NCBI RefSeq assembly: GCF_018449545.1
Contig: NZ_JAAVUR010000002.1
Coordinates: 248,001-312,000 of the forward strand
Length of the DNA: 64,000 nt
Reading direction: 5' to 3'
From: Granulicella sp. dw_53
Lineage (GTDB): Bacteria > Acidobacteriota > Terriglobia > Terriglobales > Acidobacteriaceae
In this document: piece by piece, positions 42,509 through 51,449 of the stretch
Layout: every line of letters starts with the position of its first letter
Position numbering within the stretch: the first letter of the stretch is position 1
Notes under the pieces: model-generated
Databases searched by the model: none
Told to the model about the DNA's origin: nothing
Seen by the model: only the letters and a program-made list of their open reading frames with translations
Made by a program: the position numbers and the translations under genes

Positions 42509-44806
42509 TTAGCTGGCCGTGGTGAGGGCCTTGCGTGCGTCGTCTCCGGTAGAGCCCTTGGGATCCAGGTCGGATGCCTTCTTGAGGTGGAGCAGGGCGT
42601 TGGGTTTGTCGGAGAGCTTGAGGTAGGTCATCCCAAGGTGGTACTGGAGCGAGGCGTTGGCCGGGGTGGTCTTCAGGTTCTCTTCGAGAAGATCCCGCGC
42701 GTTGAGGTAAGAGCCCTTGTGATAGTAGGCCCAGGCGAGAGTATCGGCGGAGCTGGGTGAGTCAGGCAGAACGCGGCGGGCCGTCTGGGCGAGCGAGAGG
42801 GCGACGTCGATGTTCTGTCCGGTCTCGATCATGATGTAGGCGAGGTTGTTGGCGGCGACGGGCTGGTCGGGCTGAATCTCCAGGGCCTTCTTGTAGTAGA
42901 CGGCGGCCTTATCCCGGTCGCCCTTGGACTCTATGAGCGTGCCGAGCAGCGCGTTGGCCTGTGCGTCGCGGGGATGGTCGGTGGTCCATTGCTGCCAGGA
43001 GGCGATCGCCTTGTCTACGTTGCCGCCGGTGAGCAGAGCGCGAGTGTAGACGGTGATGGCCTCGCCGTCGTTGGGGTTCAGCTTCATGGCCTTTTCGCCT
43101 GAGGCGAGCGCGCCGGGCAGATCGCCGGTGGAGCGCTGAACCTCGGAGAGCTGGTCGTAGAGCTCGCTACGCTGGGGGAACTTGGTGATCAGGTCCTGGA
43201 TACGACTGATCGCCTTGGCTGGCTGCTTCTGGTAGAGATCGAGCCGGGTCAGCAGGCTCAGGGCGGGGCCGGAGGTAGGGTTGCTGGCCAGTGTCTGCTC
43301 CAGCAGGGTACGGGCCTCGGGCAGCTTGTTCTCGGAGAGCGCGATCTGCGCCAATTGAAGCGAAGCCGTCGCCTCCTTGTCGTTGAGCTTCAGGGCCTGA
43401 TGGAAGTCCGCCTTGGCCTTGTCGAGCTCCTTCTGGCTCATCTCGGCCAGGCCGCGCCAGACATAGGGATTGGAGAGCTGCGGAGCGATGGCCATGGTGG
43501 ACTCGGCGACCTGAATCAGCAGCGAGTAGTCCTTCTTGAGGAGCGCGGTCTGGGCCAGTCCGCTGAGCGCTTCGACGCTCTTGGGGTTGATGCGGGTGGC
43601 GTCGCGGAAGCTCTGCTCTGCCGCCGCGGTGTCTCCCTTGGCGGCGGCAGCGCGGCCGAGCCAGATCTTGACCTGGAGGTTCTGAGGATTGTTCTTGGCC
43701 GCCTTCTGCAGGATGTCGAAGGCCTCGCCGGACTTGCCATCGTTGAGCAGGAAGGTGGCGTTGATCACGGCGACGTCAGGATCGTTGGGGTCGGATTTGA
43801 CCAGCTCGGCGACGACGCCCCGCGCCTTCGGAACATCCTGTCGAGCCAGCAGAACGCGGGCATATTCGAGCCGGAGCGGGACGCTCTTGGGATGCTTGGC
43901 GACCAGGGCGGCGTAGGCGGGCTCAGACTTATCGGCTTGGCCGGTCTGCGCATAGTAGCCGCGCAGCATCGCGGCTGCGTCCTTGGAGTCGTTCAGTTCA
44001 TCGGCGGCCAGGCGAAGGGTCTCTTCGGCGTTGGTCTTGTCTCCCGAGCGCAGATAGAGTCCGGCGAGATTGCCGCGGGCCTGCGCGTTCTTGGGATCGG
44101 CTGCGACGGCGGCCTTCATCTGCTCCAGCGCGCCGGGACGGTCGCCCTTGCGCTCCAGCAGCGAGGCGAGAACGAAGCGGGCGGTGGCGTTCTTGGGATC
44201 GAGCTCGACGGCCTTGCGGAGCTGGTCTTCGGCGGCGTTGCCGGAGGCAGGATCGGAGCTCTGAATCAGGCCCAGCGCGGCGTGATAGCTGGCCTTGTTG
44301 GGTTCGACCAGGAGCGCCTTCTGGATCTCGGCCATCGCGGTGGGACGGTCCGCCTTGCTGGCCGCGATGCTGGAGAGGAGCGCGTGGGCCTCGGCGTTGT
44401 TGCTGTCGACCGCGAGCACGGCGTTGGCCTGCTCGGCGGCACGTTGCGGCTGGTTGCCGGCGAGAAGCATGTTGCCGAGGTCGACGCGCGCCTGGAGATT
44501 GGCGGGCTGAAGATCGACGGTGCGGGCCAGCTCGGAGTAGCCCTGCATCATGGCGTTGCTCTTGATGTAGACCTTGGCGAGCTCATAGTGAGCCTCTGCG
44601 AAGTTCTTATCGACCTTCAAGGCGTTGGCAAACTGGATGGTCGCTTCCTTGTACTTGCCTTGCGCGGCGAAGCGTTTGCCGCTCTCAAAGTACTTCTGCT
44701 TTTGAACGTTCGGATCGCGATGGCAGCCCAGGGCAGAGATCAAGACAAGTGACGCGGCCAACGTCGCCGAGAACCGGAAGGGTGCAGGAATCAGTGTTTT
44801 TTTCAT
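42509..44806 (-). CDS. TPR lipoprotein of the exosortase locus (PrsT-like)
   Basis: 765 residues. Lipoprotein signal: SLVLISALGCHRDPN, with the lipobox Cys near residue 28. The rest is an array of about 18-20 tetratricopeptide repeats (for example AAQGKYKEATIQFANALKVD, GRAAAAKGDTAAAEQSFRDA, GDLPGALASGEKAMKLNPND). Long TPR proteins with this start accompany XrtA/EpsH exosortase clusters (PrsT), where they are thought to act in periplasmic assembly of the polymer or substrate. It is the third gene after exosortase and EpsI, 113 bases downstream of epsI. Confidence 0.88.
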   Translation of the reverse strand: MKKTLIPAPFRFSATLAASLVLISALGCHRDPNVQKQKYFESGKRFAAQGKYKEATIQFANALKVDKNFAEAHYELAKVYIKSNAMMQGYSELARTVDLQPANLQARVDLGNMLLAGNQPQRAAEQANAVLAVDSNNAEAHALLSSIAASKADRPTAMAEIQKALLVEPNKASYHAALGLIQSSDPASGNAAEDQLRKAVELDPKNATARFVLASLLERKGDRPGALEQMKAAVAADPKNAQARGNLAGLYLRSGDKTNAEETLRLAADELNDSKDAAAMLRGYYAQTGQADKSEPAYAALVAKHPKSVPLRLEYARVLLARQDVPKARGVVAELVKSDPNDPDVAVINATFLLNDGKSGEAFDILQKAAKNNPQNLQVKIWLGRAAAAKGDTAAAEQSFRDATRINPKSVEALSGLAQTALLKKDYSLLIQVAESTMAIAPQLSNPYVWRGLAEMSQKELDKAKADFHQALKLNDKEATASLQLAQIALSENKLPEARTLLEQTLASNPTSGPALSLLTRLDLYQKQPAKAISRIQDLITKFPQRSELYDQLSEVQRSTGDLPGALASGEKAMKLNPNDGEAITVYTRALLTGGNVDKAIASWQQWTTDHPRDAQANALLGTLIESKGDRDKAAVYYKKALEIQPDQPVAANNLAYIMIETGQNIDVALSLAQTARRVLPDSPSSADTLAWAYYHKGSYLNARDLLEENLKTTPANASLQYHLGMTYLKLSDKPNALLHLKKASDLDPKGSTGDDARKALTTAS

Positions 44807-44919
44807 CGCGTTATTTTCCTCAACTCAAGACTGCAAACCAAGATTGTAGGGGACTGTGAATTGTATTTCCCTGCCGCGGCGAACCCGGACACGGAGCAGG
44901 AAGATCTCCCGAAGATGTT

Positions 44920-45603
44920 CTATTCGGGGATGAAGCGAGGCAGAGATGGAGCCATCTGCCCGGTAAAGCGAATCACCCGCTCGCGTGCGTCGGCGACGGC
45001 CTCGGTCGGGAGTACGGGAGAGATGACCCGAACGATGGCGCCGTCGGTTCGATTGAGACGAATTGCATCGGCAATCATATAGAACTTGGCGGTGTATTCG
45101 TTGGCAATACTGCGGCCGTGGGCCTGGTACCAGTAGAGGACGAACTGCCGGGAGGTGCCGTCGCTGATGACGTACTCGCCCACCCGGTACACCTTGCCGT
45201 CGTCGGCAGTGAGATTGGTGTAGCGGGAGGATTCAAAGGTCCAGCCGGCGCCGGGCAGGCAGTGCTGCGGAGAGTGGATGGACTGGCCAGTCCGCTGCGT
45301 GGGGAAGTAGCCGATAAAGAGGCTGACAGGCGCTGCGCCGTCACTCTGTGCGTCGGTCGAGGAGACCCGCTTCACAAAGGTGCGAGGCCCGGTATAGATG
45401 CGGTTGAGAAAGTCGCCCTTGCCAAGGATGGCGAGAACGGCATCGTCCATGGGCAGGTCGCGGGAGGTCCAGGGTCCGATGGTCTGGGGCAGCTGGCTTA
45501 GAGGCTGGCTGTAGGGCACCTTGTCGCTGTCTCCACGGCTGTGGAGGACGAGAGCGGTACAGAAGAGAAGAAGGACGACGGTCCAGAAGCGAGGAGATTT
45601 CAT
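44920..45603 (-). CDS. epsI: Exosortase-associated protein EpsI
   Basis: 227 residues. An N-terminal membrane segment (WTVVLLLFCTALVLHS), then a periplasmic domain with the EpsI hallmark IHSPQHCLPGAGWTFESS; Cys115 is the conserved residue. The following YVISDGTSRQFVLYWYQAHG is also characteristic. EpsI is either fused to exosortase or encoded just after it; its role is probably exopolysaccharide production. The gene overlaps the exosortase stop by 4 bases, so translation is coupled. Confidence 0.93.
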   Translation of the reverse strand: MKSPRFWTVVLLLFCTALVLHSRGDSDKVPYSQPLSQLPQTIGPWTSRDLPMDDAVLAILGKGDFLNRIYTGPRTFVKRVSSTDAQSDGAAPVSLFIGYFPTQRTGQSIHSPQHCLPGAGWTFESSRYTNLTADDGKVYRVGEYVISDGTSRQFVLYWYQAHGRSIANEYTAKFYMIADAIRLNRTDGAIVRVISPVLPTEAVADARERVIRFTGQMAPSLPRFIPE

Positions 45604-46535
45604 ATTGCCTTTTTATCCAGCATTGACGAAGGTGCGACAAGATTCATCAAGCGGTGGACGAGATAGAGGAAGCAGAGAGAGATGACGAACATGACCCAGC
45701 CGGAGAACTCGTGAAAGAAGCCCATCGCCTTGTCGGGGTTCCAGTATTGGACGCACAAGCCCGTCCCAACGATACGCGCAGCGTTGGCAGCGACCGCGAT
45801 GGGAACGCTGGCGAGGGCAAGAATGACGCGCCGCCAGACGGTCTTCTCGAGAAAGTAACCGTAGAAGATGGCCAGCGTGAAGAGGCTCATCAGGGAACGG
45901 ATGCCACTGCAGGCCTCCGCGACCTCGAGCTTCATGACCGGAAGCTCGATCACATTGCCCTCATGGAGCACGGGAACTCCGAAGATGGGTAGTACAGAGC
46001 TGGCGAGATCGGAGGCCAGGAGTTGGAGGGGAAAGGTGATCTTGTTGAAGACGATCTCCGGAAACGGGATCGCTAAAAGCAGTGTAAGCAGCGGGAAACG
46101 CAGGGCCTTCAGCATCTCCATGCCAAGAAAGGTCCAGATAAGGCCGGCGGTCAAGATGAGGAAGGAGATGCGGGAGAGAAAGAGGTCCGCTCCAAAGACT
46201 CCCAGGATAACGATGGCAAGTCCGAGAAGGACCAGAGGAAGCCCAGACCAGGAGGGGCGAACGGAAGTGTTACGAAGGACCTCCCGGTTTTCCCACATAA
46301 TGTAGATGGAGAAGAGCGGGACCAGAAAGCCGTGCGAGTAGTCCGGTATGTCGTACCAATCAAAGACAAGTTTGCCGGCGATGCGGAAGTAGACTGCGAT
46401 CAGAAGCAGAACGAGAACCGCGACAGGAAGCCAGCGACGCATGGAAAGATCGGGAGTTCGAGCTTGTTCCGGTTGGATAACGTACGGTTCGGACTCTGAA
46501 GCTTCGGCTGCGGAGATAGGGGCGGTATACTTCAC
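45600..46535 (-). CDS. Exosortase (XrtA/EpsH-type)
   Basis: 311 residues, about eight membrane helices. A transpeptidase-like membrane enzyme that processes PEP-CTERM proteins. Catalytic triad positions: Cys209 in VAEACSGIRSLMS, Arg254 in AANAARIVGTG and His275 in FFHEFSGWV. Other family features: YSHGFLVPLFSIYIMW near 66-81. GTG start at 46535 with AGGTGA upstream; ATG at 46442 (Met32) would remove a polar N-terminal stretch and start at the first helix. First gene of a minus-strand operon with epsI and the TPR lipoprotein. A sigma-54-like motif lies upstream. Its visible substrate is the PEP-CTERM protein at 5832-6815. Confidence 0.93.
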   Translation of the reverse strand: MKYTAPISAAEASESEPYVIQPEQARTPDLSMRRWLPVAVLVLLLIAVYFRIAGKLVFDWYDIPDYSHGFLVPLFSIYIMWENREVLRNTSVRPSWSGLPLVLLGLAIVILGVFGADLFLSRISFLILTAGLIWTFLGMEMLKALRFPLLTLLLAIPFPEIVFNKITFPLQLLASDLASSVLPIFGVPVLHEGNVIELPVMKLEVAEACSGIRSLMSLFTLAIFYGYFLEKTVWRRVILALASVPIAVAANAARIVGTGLCVQYWNPDKAMGFFHEFSGWVMFVISLCFLYLVHRLMNLVAPSSMLDKKAI

Positions 46536-46548
46536 AAATCACCTGTAT

Positions 46549-46563
46549 GCAATCTATTGGCCA
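46549..46563 (-). promoter_or_regulatory. Candidate sigma-54 promoter of the exosortase operon
   Basis: Minus-strand TGGCCAATAGATTGC, a full TGGC-N7-TTGC match. Predicted start is near 46537, 2 bases before the GTG at 46535. If the promoter is real, the AGGTGA site would be lost and Met32 (46442) becomes a better start, with a leader of about 95 bases. Confidence 0.55.
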
Positions 46564-46820
46564 CATTTTTAGGGCCGTCATTCGATGAATCACAGACCTT
46601 TGCACGCTGCCGTTTTGCATCTCAACTGGCGAAAGTGGTAGTTCCGGTTGCACAAAAGAGGAAAATATTTTCCCACTCTGCTGATTTTCTGCACACGGAT
46701 TGACTGTACAGGTAGTTTCTAACTGCGGGATTATACGTTTACCGATAGACGGAAGGTATATCACGTCTTATGACTGTCATTCCCGGGCCCGTATCTGATT
46801 TGTAGCCAGCAAGCTATATT
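46564..46820. other. Regulatory stretch between exosortase and export operons
   Basis: Centre of the divergent control region. It holds a perfect 14-base palindrome GGAAAATATTTTCC at 46660-46673, about 97 bases upstream of the exosortase motif and about 148 upstream of the export motif, distances usual for enhancer-binding sites. The half GAAAATATTT also occurs at 6904-6913, upstream of the PEP-CTERM gene's motif. No gene was found here. Confidence 0.45.
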
Positions 46821-46835
46821 TGGCATTCATCGTGC
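46821..46835 (+). promoter_or_regulatory. Candidate sigma-54 promoter of the polysaccharide export operon
   Basis: TGGCATTCATCGTGC: TGGC-N7-GTGC, seven of eight consensus bases, with GG-N10-GC spacing. Predicted start near 46847, giving a leader of about 126 bases before the Wza-like gene. Confidence 0.55.
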
Positions 46836-46972
46836 TAAGAGGGTAGTAAGACGCGTCCTATGGTGGGAGAGACTTTGTCACCCACGGTGTAGAGATGGAT
46901 ACGCATCACCGGGCTCTTACCAGAAACCCCGGTAAATGCTCCCGCAAGACAGGATAATAGGAACTAAACGAA

Positions 46973-47647
46973 ATGAAGAAGAATAGTGTGATCCGATTCA
47001 ACGGGCTACGAGGGATCTGTATGCCGCTCCTGTTGTTGGCGATGGCTCCGCTCAGTGCAATCTCGCAGAGCACCCCTACACCACCTGCAACCGCCCCGGC
47101 GGACGCGGCGCCGACCGAACAAGCTCCTTCGATCACCCAGCCCAAGTCGCTGGTCATGGTCGACAGCTCAAGCTACATCATTGGGGCGGAGGACTCGCTC
47201 CAGGTCACAGTGTGGAAGGAACCCACGATGACCGGGACCTTTCCGGTGCGTCCTGACGGGATGATCTCCATGGTCCTGGTGGGCGATGTTCCCGCCGCAG
47301 GTCTGACGCCGATGCAGTTGGGCAAGAATATCGAAGCCAAGCTCAAGAAGTACATCCAGGATCCGAGCGTCTCGGTCGTGGTCACCGCGGTGAACAGTCA
47401 GCGGATCTTCGTGATCGGCGAGGTGGGCAAGGTCGGACCGTTGATGTTGTCGCCAGGAATGACGCCGCTTCAGGCGATCAGCGCGGCTGGCGGTGTGACC
47501 GCCTTCGCGAACTCGAAGCATATCTACATTCTTCGCGGTGGCCAGGGCAAACAGGTGAAGATTCCGTTCAACTACAAACTCGCGCTCAAGGGTGATAACA
47601 AGCAACTAATCTCGCTACAGCCTGGCGATACAATCGTGGTCCCATGA
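46973..47647 (+). CDS. Polysaccharide export protein (Wza-like, SLBB)
   Basis: 224 residues. N-terminal membrane/signal stretch (MPLLLLAMAPLSAISQ near 17-32), a Pro/Ala-rich linker, then the poly-export domain: YIIGAEDSLQVTVWKEPTMT and FPVRPDGMISMVLVGDVPAA, with GLTPMQLGKNIEAKLKKYI, followed by an SLBB-type domain with VFVIGEV-like RIFVIGEVGKVGPLMLSPGM. Ends LQPGDTIVVP. Exports the polymer through the outer membrane with the barrel encoded next. Its stop overlaps that gene's ATG (ATGA). Confidence 0.92.
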   Translation: MKKNSVIRFNGLRGICMPLLLLAMAPLSAISQSTPTPPATAPADAAPTEQAPSITQPKSLVMVDSSSYIIGAEDSLQVTVWKEPTMTGTFPVRPDGMISMVLVGDVPAAGLTPMQLGKNIEAKLKKYIQDPSVSVVVTAVNSQRIFVIGEVGKVGPLMLSPGMTPLQAISAAGGVTAFANSKHIYILRGGQGKQVKIPFNYKLALKGDNKQLISLQPGDTIVVP

Positions 47648-48966
47648 TGAGGTATTCGATGAAGGTATCAATGGCTGCGTTTGTAATTTTGATGGGCACG
47701 GGCAGGCTGCTGCGCGGCCAGGCTACACCTACGGCGGCGATCGCCGAACCACGGTTCAACCCAGGGCCGAATCTGCCGGCGATCGATGGAAGCTTTCAGT
47801 ACTCCCTCACTGCCTCCGAGCTGATTCAGACGGGGCTCAACAGCACCTCCGGCACGACGGCTACGACGAACCTCTCCGGGAACGCCGAGTACATCTCGCC
47901 CAGCACCGTCCATCCGACGCTGCTGCTTTACTCCGGTGGCGTATTGTTCAACAGCTTCGCAGGGCAGGGAACTCAGACGTACCAGTCCCTAACGATCTCG
48001 CAGGGCCTAGTGGGTCATGGATGGGCGTTGGGAGCCTCGGATACGATCTCGTTTCTGCCCCAGTCCCCCACCACCGGCCTCTCCGGAATTCCCGGCGTCG
48101 GCGATCTCGGCCTGGTGCCTCTGCCTGACCCAACACTTCCGGCGCAGTCGGTGCTGACGAACTACGGCAAGAGAATCAGCAACGCGGCGAACGGAACTAT
48201 CGAGCGACAGATCAACGGCCGCACCTCGGTCAGCGGCTCAGCAAGCTACGGCATCCTTCGGTTCATAGGAGATACCAGCAGCGGAACCCAGTCGCTCGAC
48301 AGCAATCAGGTCAGCGGCCAGGTCAGTGTGAATCGAGTCCTGAACCATCGTAGCAGTATGAGTCTCAGCGCCCAATACTCGAACTTCTCGTATGTCGATA
48401 ATCCGACCACCTTCACGACGCGTGGCCTGAGCCTGCAGTACTCGAGGCAGATCTCCAAGGCGGTCAGCTTTCAAGTCTCAGCCGGACCGCAATGGGTGAA
48501 TAGCTTCACCGTCATATCGCCGAACTTAACCACAGGGACACAGGTTCCAGCCTTGTTGACGGTTCAGGCCGGCGCCAGCATCTCATACGTAAGGAAGACG
48601 ACCACATTCAACCTGGCCTACAGCCGAGGCGTGAACAACGGCTCGGGTGTGCAGACCGGGTCGATTTCGGATACGGTCTCAGCCTCTGCGCAGCGAACGT
48701 TCGGACGGAACTGGTCGGGATCCCTTATGGGTGCCTACACGCGCACCTCGGGTTTGGCCATCAACGGAGCTGCATCCTCTCTCTTCGCCGGGACTCAGGT
48801 GAGCCGGCGACTTACCAACTCCCTGTCAGCCTTTGGCGCCTATACCGGGATTCACCAATCGATCGACAGCTCCCTTGCCGCCCGGAACGCCTTCAGCGGC
48901 TTCTCTCAGGTCTTTTCCATTGGAATCACATTTTCGCCGAGACAGACTCGTCTCGGTCAGTTTTAA
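47644..48966 (+). CDS. Outer-membrane beta-barrel protein of the exopolysaccharide locus
   Basis: 440 residues. N-terminal signal-like helix (VSMAAFVILMGTGRLLRG), then a chain of Ser/Gly/Asn-rich strands without Cys (for example GSASYGILRFIGDTSSGTQS, RSSMSLSAQYSNFSYVDNPT, SVSFQVSAGPQWVNSF-like strands), ending ITFSPRQTRLGQF. Consistent with a beta-barrel that sits beside the Wza-like protein, as in exosortase-associated clusters. Starts by ATGA overlap with the upstream gene. I do not recognise a defined family. Confidence 0.78.
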   Translation: MMRYSMKVSMAAFVILMGTGRLLRGQATPTAAIAEPRFNPGPNLPAIDGSFQYSLTASELIQTGLNSTSGTTATTNLSGNAEYISPSTVHPTLLLYSGGVLFNSFAGQGTQTYQSLTISQGLVGHGWALGASDTISFLPQSPTTGLSGIPGVGDLGLVPLPDPTLPAQSVLTNYGKRISNAANGTIERQINGRTSVSGSASYGILRFIGDTSSGTQSLDSNQVSGQVSVNRVLNHRSSMSLSAQYSNFSYVDNPTTFTTRGLSLQYSRQISKAVSFQVSAGPQWVNSFTVISPNLTTGTQVPALLTVQAGASISYVRKTTTFNLAYSRGVNNGSGVQTGSISDTVSASAQRTFGRNWSGSLMGAYTRTSGLAINGAASSLFAGTQVSRRLTNSLSAFGAYTGIHQSIDSSLAARNAFSGFSQVFSIGITFSPRQTRLGQF

Positions 48967-48975
48967 GGAGTCACC

Positions 48976-50514
48976 ATGCTTGGACATCGGGCGCTATCGG
49001 TCGACGATTACTTTACTATCCTGAAGAAACGCTGGTGGATCGTAATCGTACCGGCCATCATCTTCGCAATTGTGGGAGTGGGGCTGACGTTTTTCGTCCA
49101 GCCGGAGTACATCTCACAGACTTTGGTCTTGATTGAGCAGCAAAAGGTTCCGGATAACTACGTAAAGCCGATCGTCTCCGAAGATCTGAATGCGCGGCTA
49201 GCGTCGATGCAGGAGCAGATCCTCAGCCGGTCGCGGCTGCAGCCGATCATCGAGCGATTCAACCTCTACGGCACAAGTGGCATGGGGATGGATGGCCGAA
49301 TCGACAAGGTGCGCAAGGACATCCAGATCAAGCCGATCGAATCTCAGATCGCACGCACGGGCGGGCTGCCGGGGTTCTTCATCTCGTTCAAGGCGGGGGA
49401 TGCACATACGGCTCAGCAGGTCTGCGGCGAGATTACCTCTCTGTTCATCAGCGAAAATCTTCACGCCCGCGAACAGTCCGCGCAGGGTACAACCGAATTT
49501 CTGAAGCAGCAGTTGAGTGACGCCAAGCGGAACCTCGACGAACAGGACTCCAAGCTGGCCGCCTTCCAGCGCACCTATGCAGGCCGCCTGCCCGGGGAAG
49601 AGACCACCAACATGACCATGCTCACCAGCCTGAACACCCAGTTGGAAGCAGCGACCCAGGCACTCGCCCGCATGGAGAGCGACAAGACCTACGGCGAGAC
49701 CATGCTGGCCTCGCAGACCCGCGACCTTCCAGCGTCCGATCAGCAGAAGGTGCAGCCGCAGACTCAGCAGGCAGAGCTCACGCAGCTCATCGCGCAGGAG
49801 GCGGATCTAACCTCGCGCTACACGGAAGACTATCCGGACGTCGTCTCGACACGCCGCAAGATCAGAGAGCTCCGCGCCCAGATGGCCAAGGCGCCCGCTC
49901 CCTCTTCCTCTCCAGCGCCCGTATCCAGCGCGCCGAAGGGACCGGAGCCAGCCAACATCGTCTCGATGCGAGCGCAGTTGCACTCGCTGGACATGGGAAT
50001 CGCGCAGAAGAAGCGCGACCAGATGAACATTCAATCGCAACTTCGGCAGTATCAGGACAGGATCTCCTCCAGCCCGACCGTCCAGGCGGAGTACAAGCAG
50101 CTCACACGCGACTATCAGACGGCTCAGGGCTTCTACGACGATCTGTTGCAGAAGATGAACCAGTCCAAGATGGCGACCGATCTTGAACGCAGACAGCAAG
50201 GCGAGCAGTTCAAGCTAATGGATGAGCCGAACCTGCCTGAGGGACCCTCCTTTCCGAAGCGCGGCGCATTCCTTGGCGGCGGACTGGGAGCTGGGATGAT
50301 GCTTGGCTTGCTCATCGTGGCCTGGATCGAGTATCGCGACACTGCGATCCGCAGCGAACGCGATCTCTGGGCCTTTACCAAGCTGCCCACGCTCGGCATG
50401 ATCTCTCTTACAGCCGATGCCGCCCCGCAGGAGACGAAGAGTCGATTCAATCTACGCGGACGAAGAAACAAGGCCATACCAGCGAACACTCCGCTGATGA
50501 ACGCAGGTAGATAG
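48976..50514 (+). CDS. Chain-length determinant (Wzz/GumC family)
   Basis: 512 residues, AAGGAGTCACC before ATG. Inner-membrane polysaccharide co-polymerase. Helix one ILKKRWWIVIVPAIIFAIVG (about 15-34), with SVDDYFTI ahead of it, a long periplasmic coiled-coil region (about 160-385), and helix two GAFLGGGLGAGMMLGLLIVA (about 425-445) after a Pro-rich LPEGPSFPKR segment. No kinase domain is fused; the kinase is the separate gene two places downstream. Starts 9 bases after the barrel gene. Confidence 0.93.
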   Translation: MLGHRALSVDDYFTILKKRWWIVIVPAIIFAIVGVGLTFFVQPEYISQTLVLIEQQKVPDNYVKPIVSEDLNARLASMQEQILSRSRLQPIIERFNLYGTSGMGMDGRIDKVRKDIQIKPIESQIARTGGLPGFFISFKAGDAHTAQQVCGEITSLFISENLHAREQSAQGTTEFLKQQLSDAKRNLDEQDSKLAAFQRTYAGRLPGEETTNMTMLTSLNTQLEAATQALARMESDKTYGETMLASQTRDLPASDQQKVQPQTQQAELTQLIAQEADLTSRYTEDYPDVVSTRRKIRELRAQMAKAPAPSSSPAPVSSAPKGPEPANIVSMRAQLHSLDMGIAQKKRDQMNIQSQLRQYQDRISSSPTVQAEYKQLTRDYQTAQGFYDDLLQKMNQSKMATDLERRQQGEQFKLMDEPNLPEGPSFPKRGAFLGGGLGAGMMLGLLIVAWIEYRDTAIRSERDLWAFTKLPTLGMISLTADAAPQETKSRFNLRGRRNKAIPANTPLMNAGR

Positions 50515-50516
50515 CC

Positions 50517-51449
50517 ATGTATAAGTCCTTTTTCAAACTGCAAAGCAGTCCCTTCGGAACCAGCCCGGACCCGCGTTTTCTCTACATGATGCCCCACACC
50601 CGCGAGGCGCTGGCCTGCCTGGAGTACGGCATCTCCGCACGCAAGGGATTCACCGTCCTCACCGGGGAGGTAGGCACCGGCAAGACGACGCTGCTGCGAC
50701 GGGCGCTCAGCTCGTTCAGCAACCGGCGCGTCTCCACCGCATTCGTCTTCAATCCACGTCTCGACGTGCTGGACTTCCTGGAGTTTGTCCTGACGGACTT
50801 CGGCCTCGTGCCGACTACCCGGACCAAGTCCGGAATGCTGCTTCAACTGAACCGCTGGTTGATCGAGCGATTCCGCATGGAAGAGACCTGCGTCGTCGTC
50901 GTCGACGAGGCGCAGAACCTCTCCTGGGACCTGCTGGAAGAGATCCGCCTCCTCACAAACTTGGAGACCTCCTCGGAGAAGCTGTTGCAGATCGTTCTCT
51001 CCGGCCAGCCCGAGCTCGAAGAGAAGCTGCGGCACCCCAGCGTCCGCCAGCTACGACAGCGCGTGTCGCTATGGTGCAGAACGCAGTCGCTAACCGAGGT
51101 TCAGACACAGGCCTACGTAGCCGAGCGGCTCAGAATCGCCGGCGCCTCCTGGCAGATCTTTCCGCCTGAGACCCTCGAGCTGATCCATCGTTACAGCCGC
51201 GGAATTCCGCGCATCATCAACCTCATATGCGAGCACGCGTTGATCAACGCCTACGTCGAACAGATTCAGCAGGTGACAGTACCCATCATCGAAAGCGTGG
51301 CAGCCGAGTTAGAGTTGGAGACCCAGCCCTTTCTACTCTCTACCGCGGGTCTAGGGGCAGGCGGGCACGGAACCCGCAATGCATCGAGAGACTCATCAGG
51401 CTTTATGCCTGCTTTCAATGACGAACAGAACGGGAGACAGGACCGATGA
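50517..51449 (+). CDS. ExeA-like AAA ATPase of the exosortase locus
   Basis: 310 residues. Begins MYKSFFKLQSSPFGTSPDPR, as in ExeA/GspA-type and exosortase-associated ATPases (TIGR03015-like). Walker A TGEVGTGKTTLLRR (Gly50-Thr57), Walker B VVVVDEAQNLSWDLLEEIRL, and sensor-region VLSGQPELEEKLRHP. GIPRIINLICEHALINAYVE is the usual C-terminal part of the AAA lid. No membrane segment. Starts 2 bases after the chain-length gene and overlaps the next one by 4. Confidence 0.92.
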   Translation: MYKSFFKLQSSPFGTSPDPRFLYMMPHTREALACLEYGISARKGFTVLTGEVGTGKTTLLRRALSSFSNRRVSTAFVFNPRLDVLDFLEFVLTDFGLVPTTRTKSGMLLQLNRWLIERFRMEETCVVVVDEAQNLSWDLLEEIRLLTNLETSSEKLLQIVLSGQPELEEKLRHPSVRQLRQRVSLWCRTQSLTEVQTQAYVAERLRIAGASWQIFPPETLELIHRYSRGIPRIINLICEHALINAYVEQIQQVTVPIIESVAAELELETQPFLLSTAGLGAGGHGTRNASRDSSGFMPAFNDEQNGRQDR

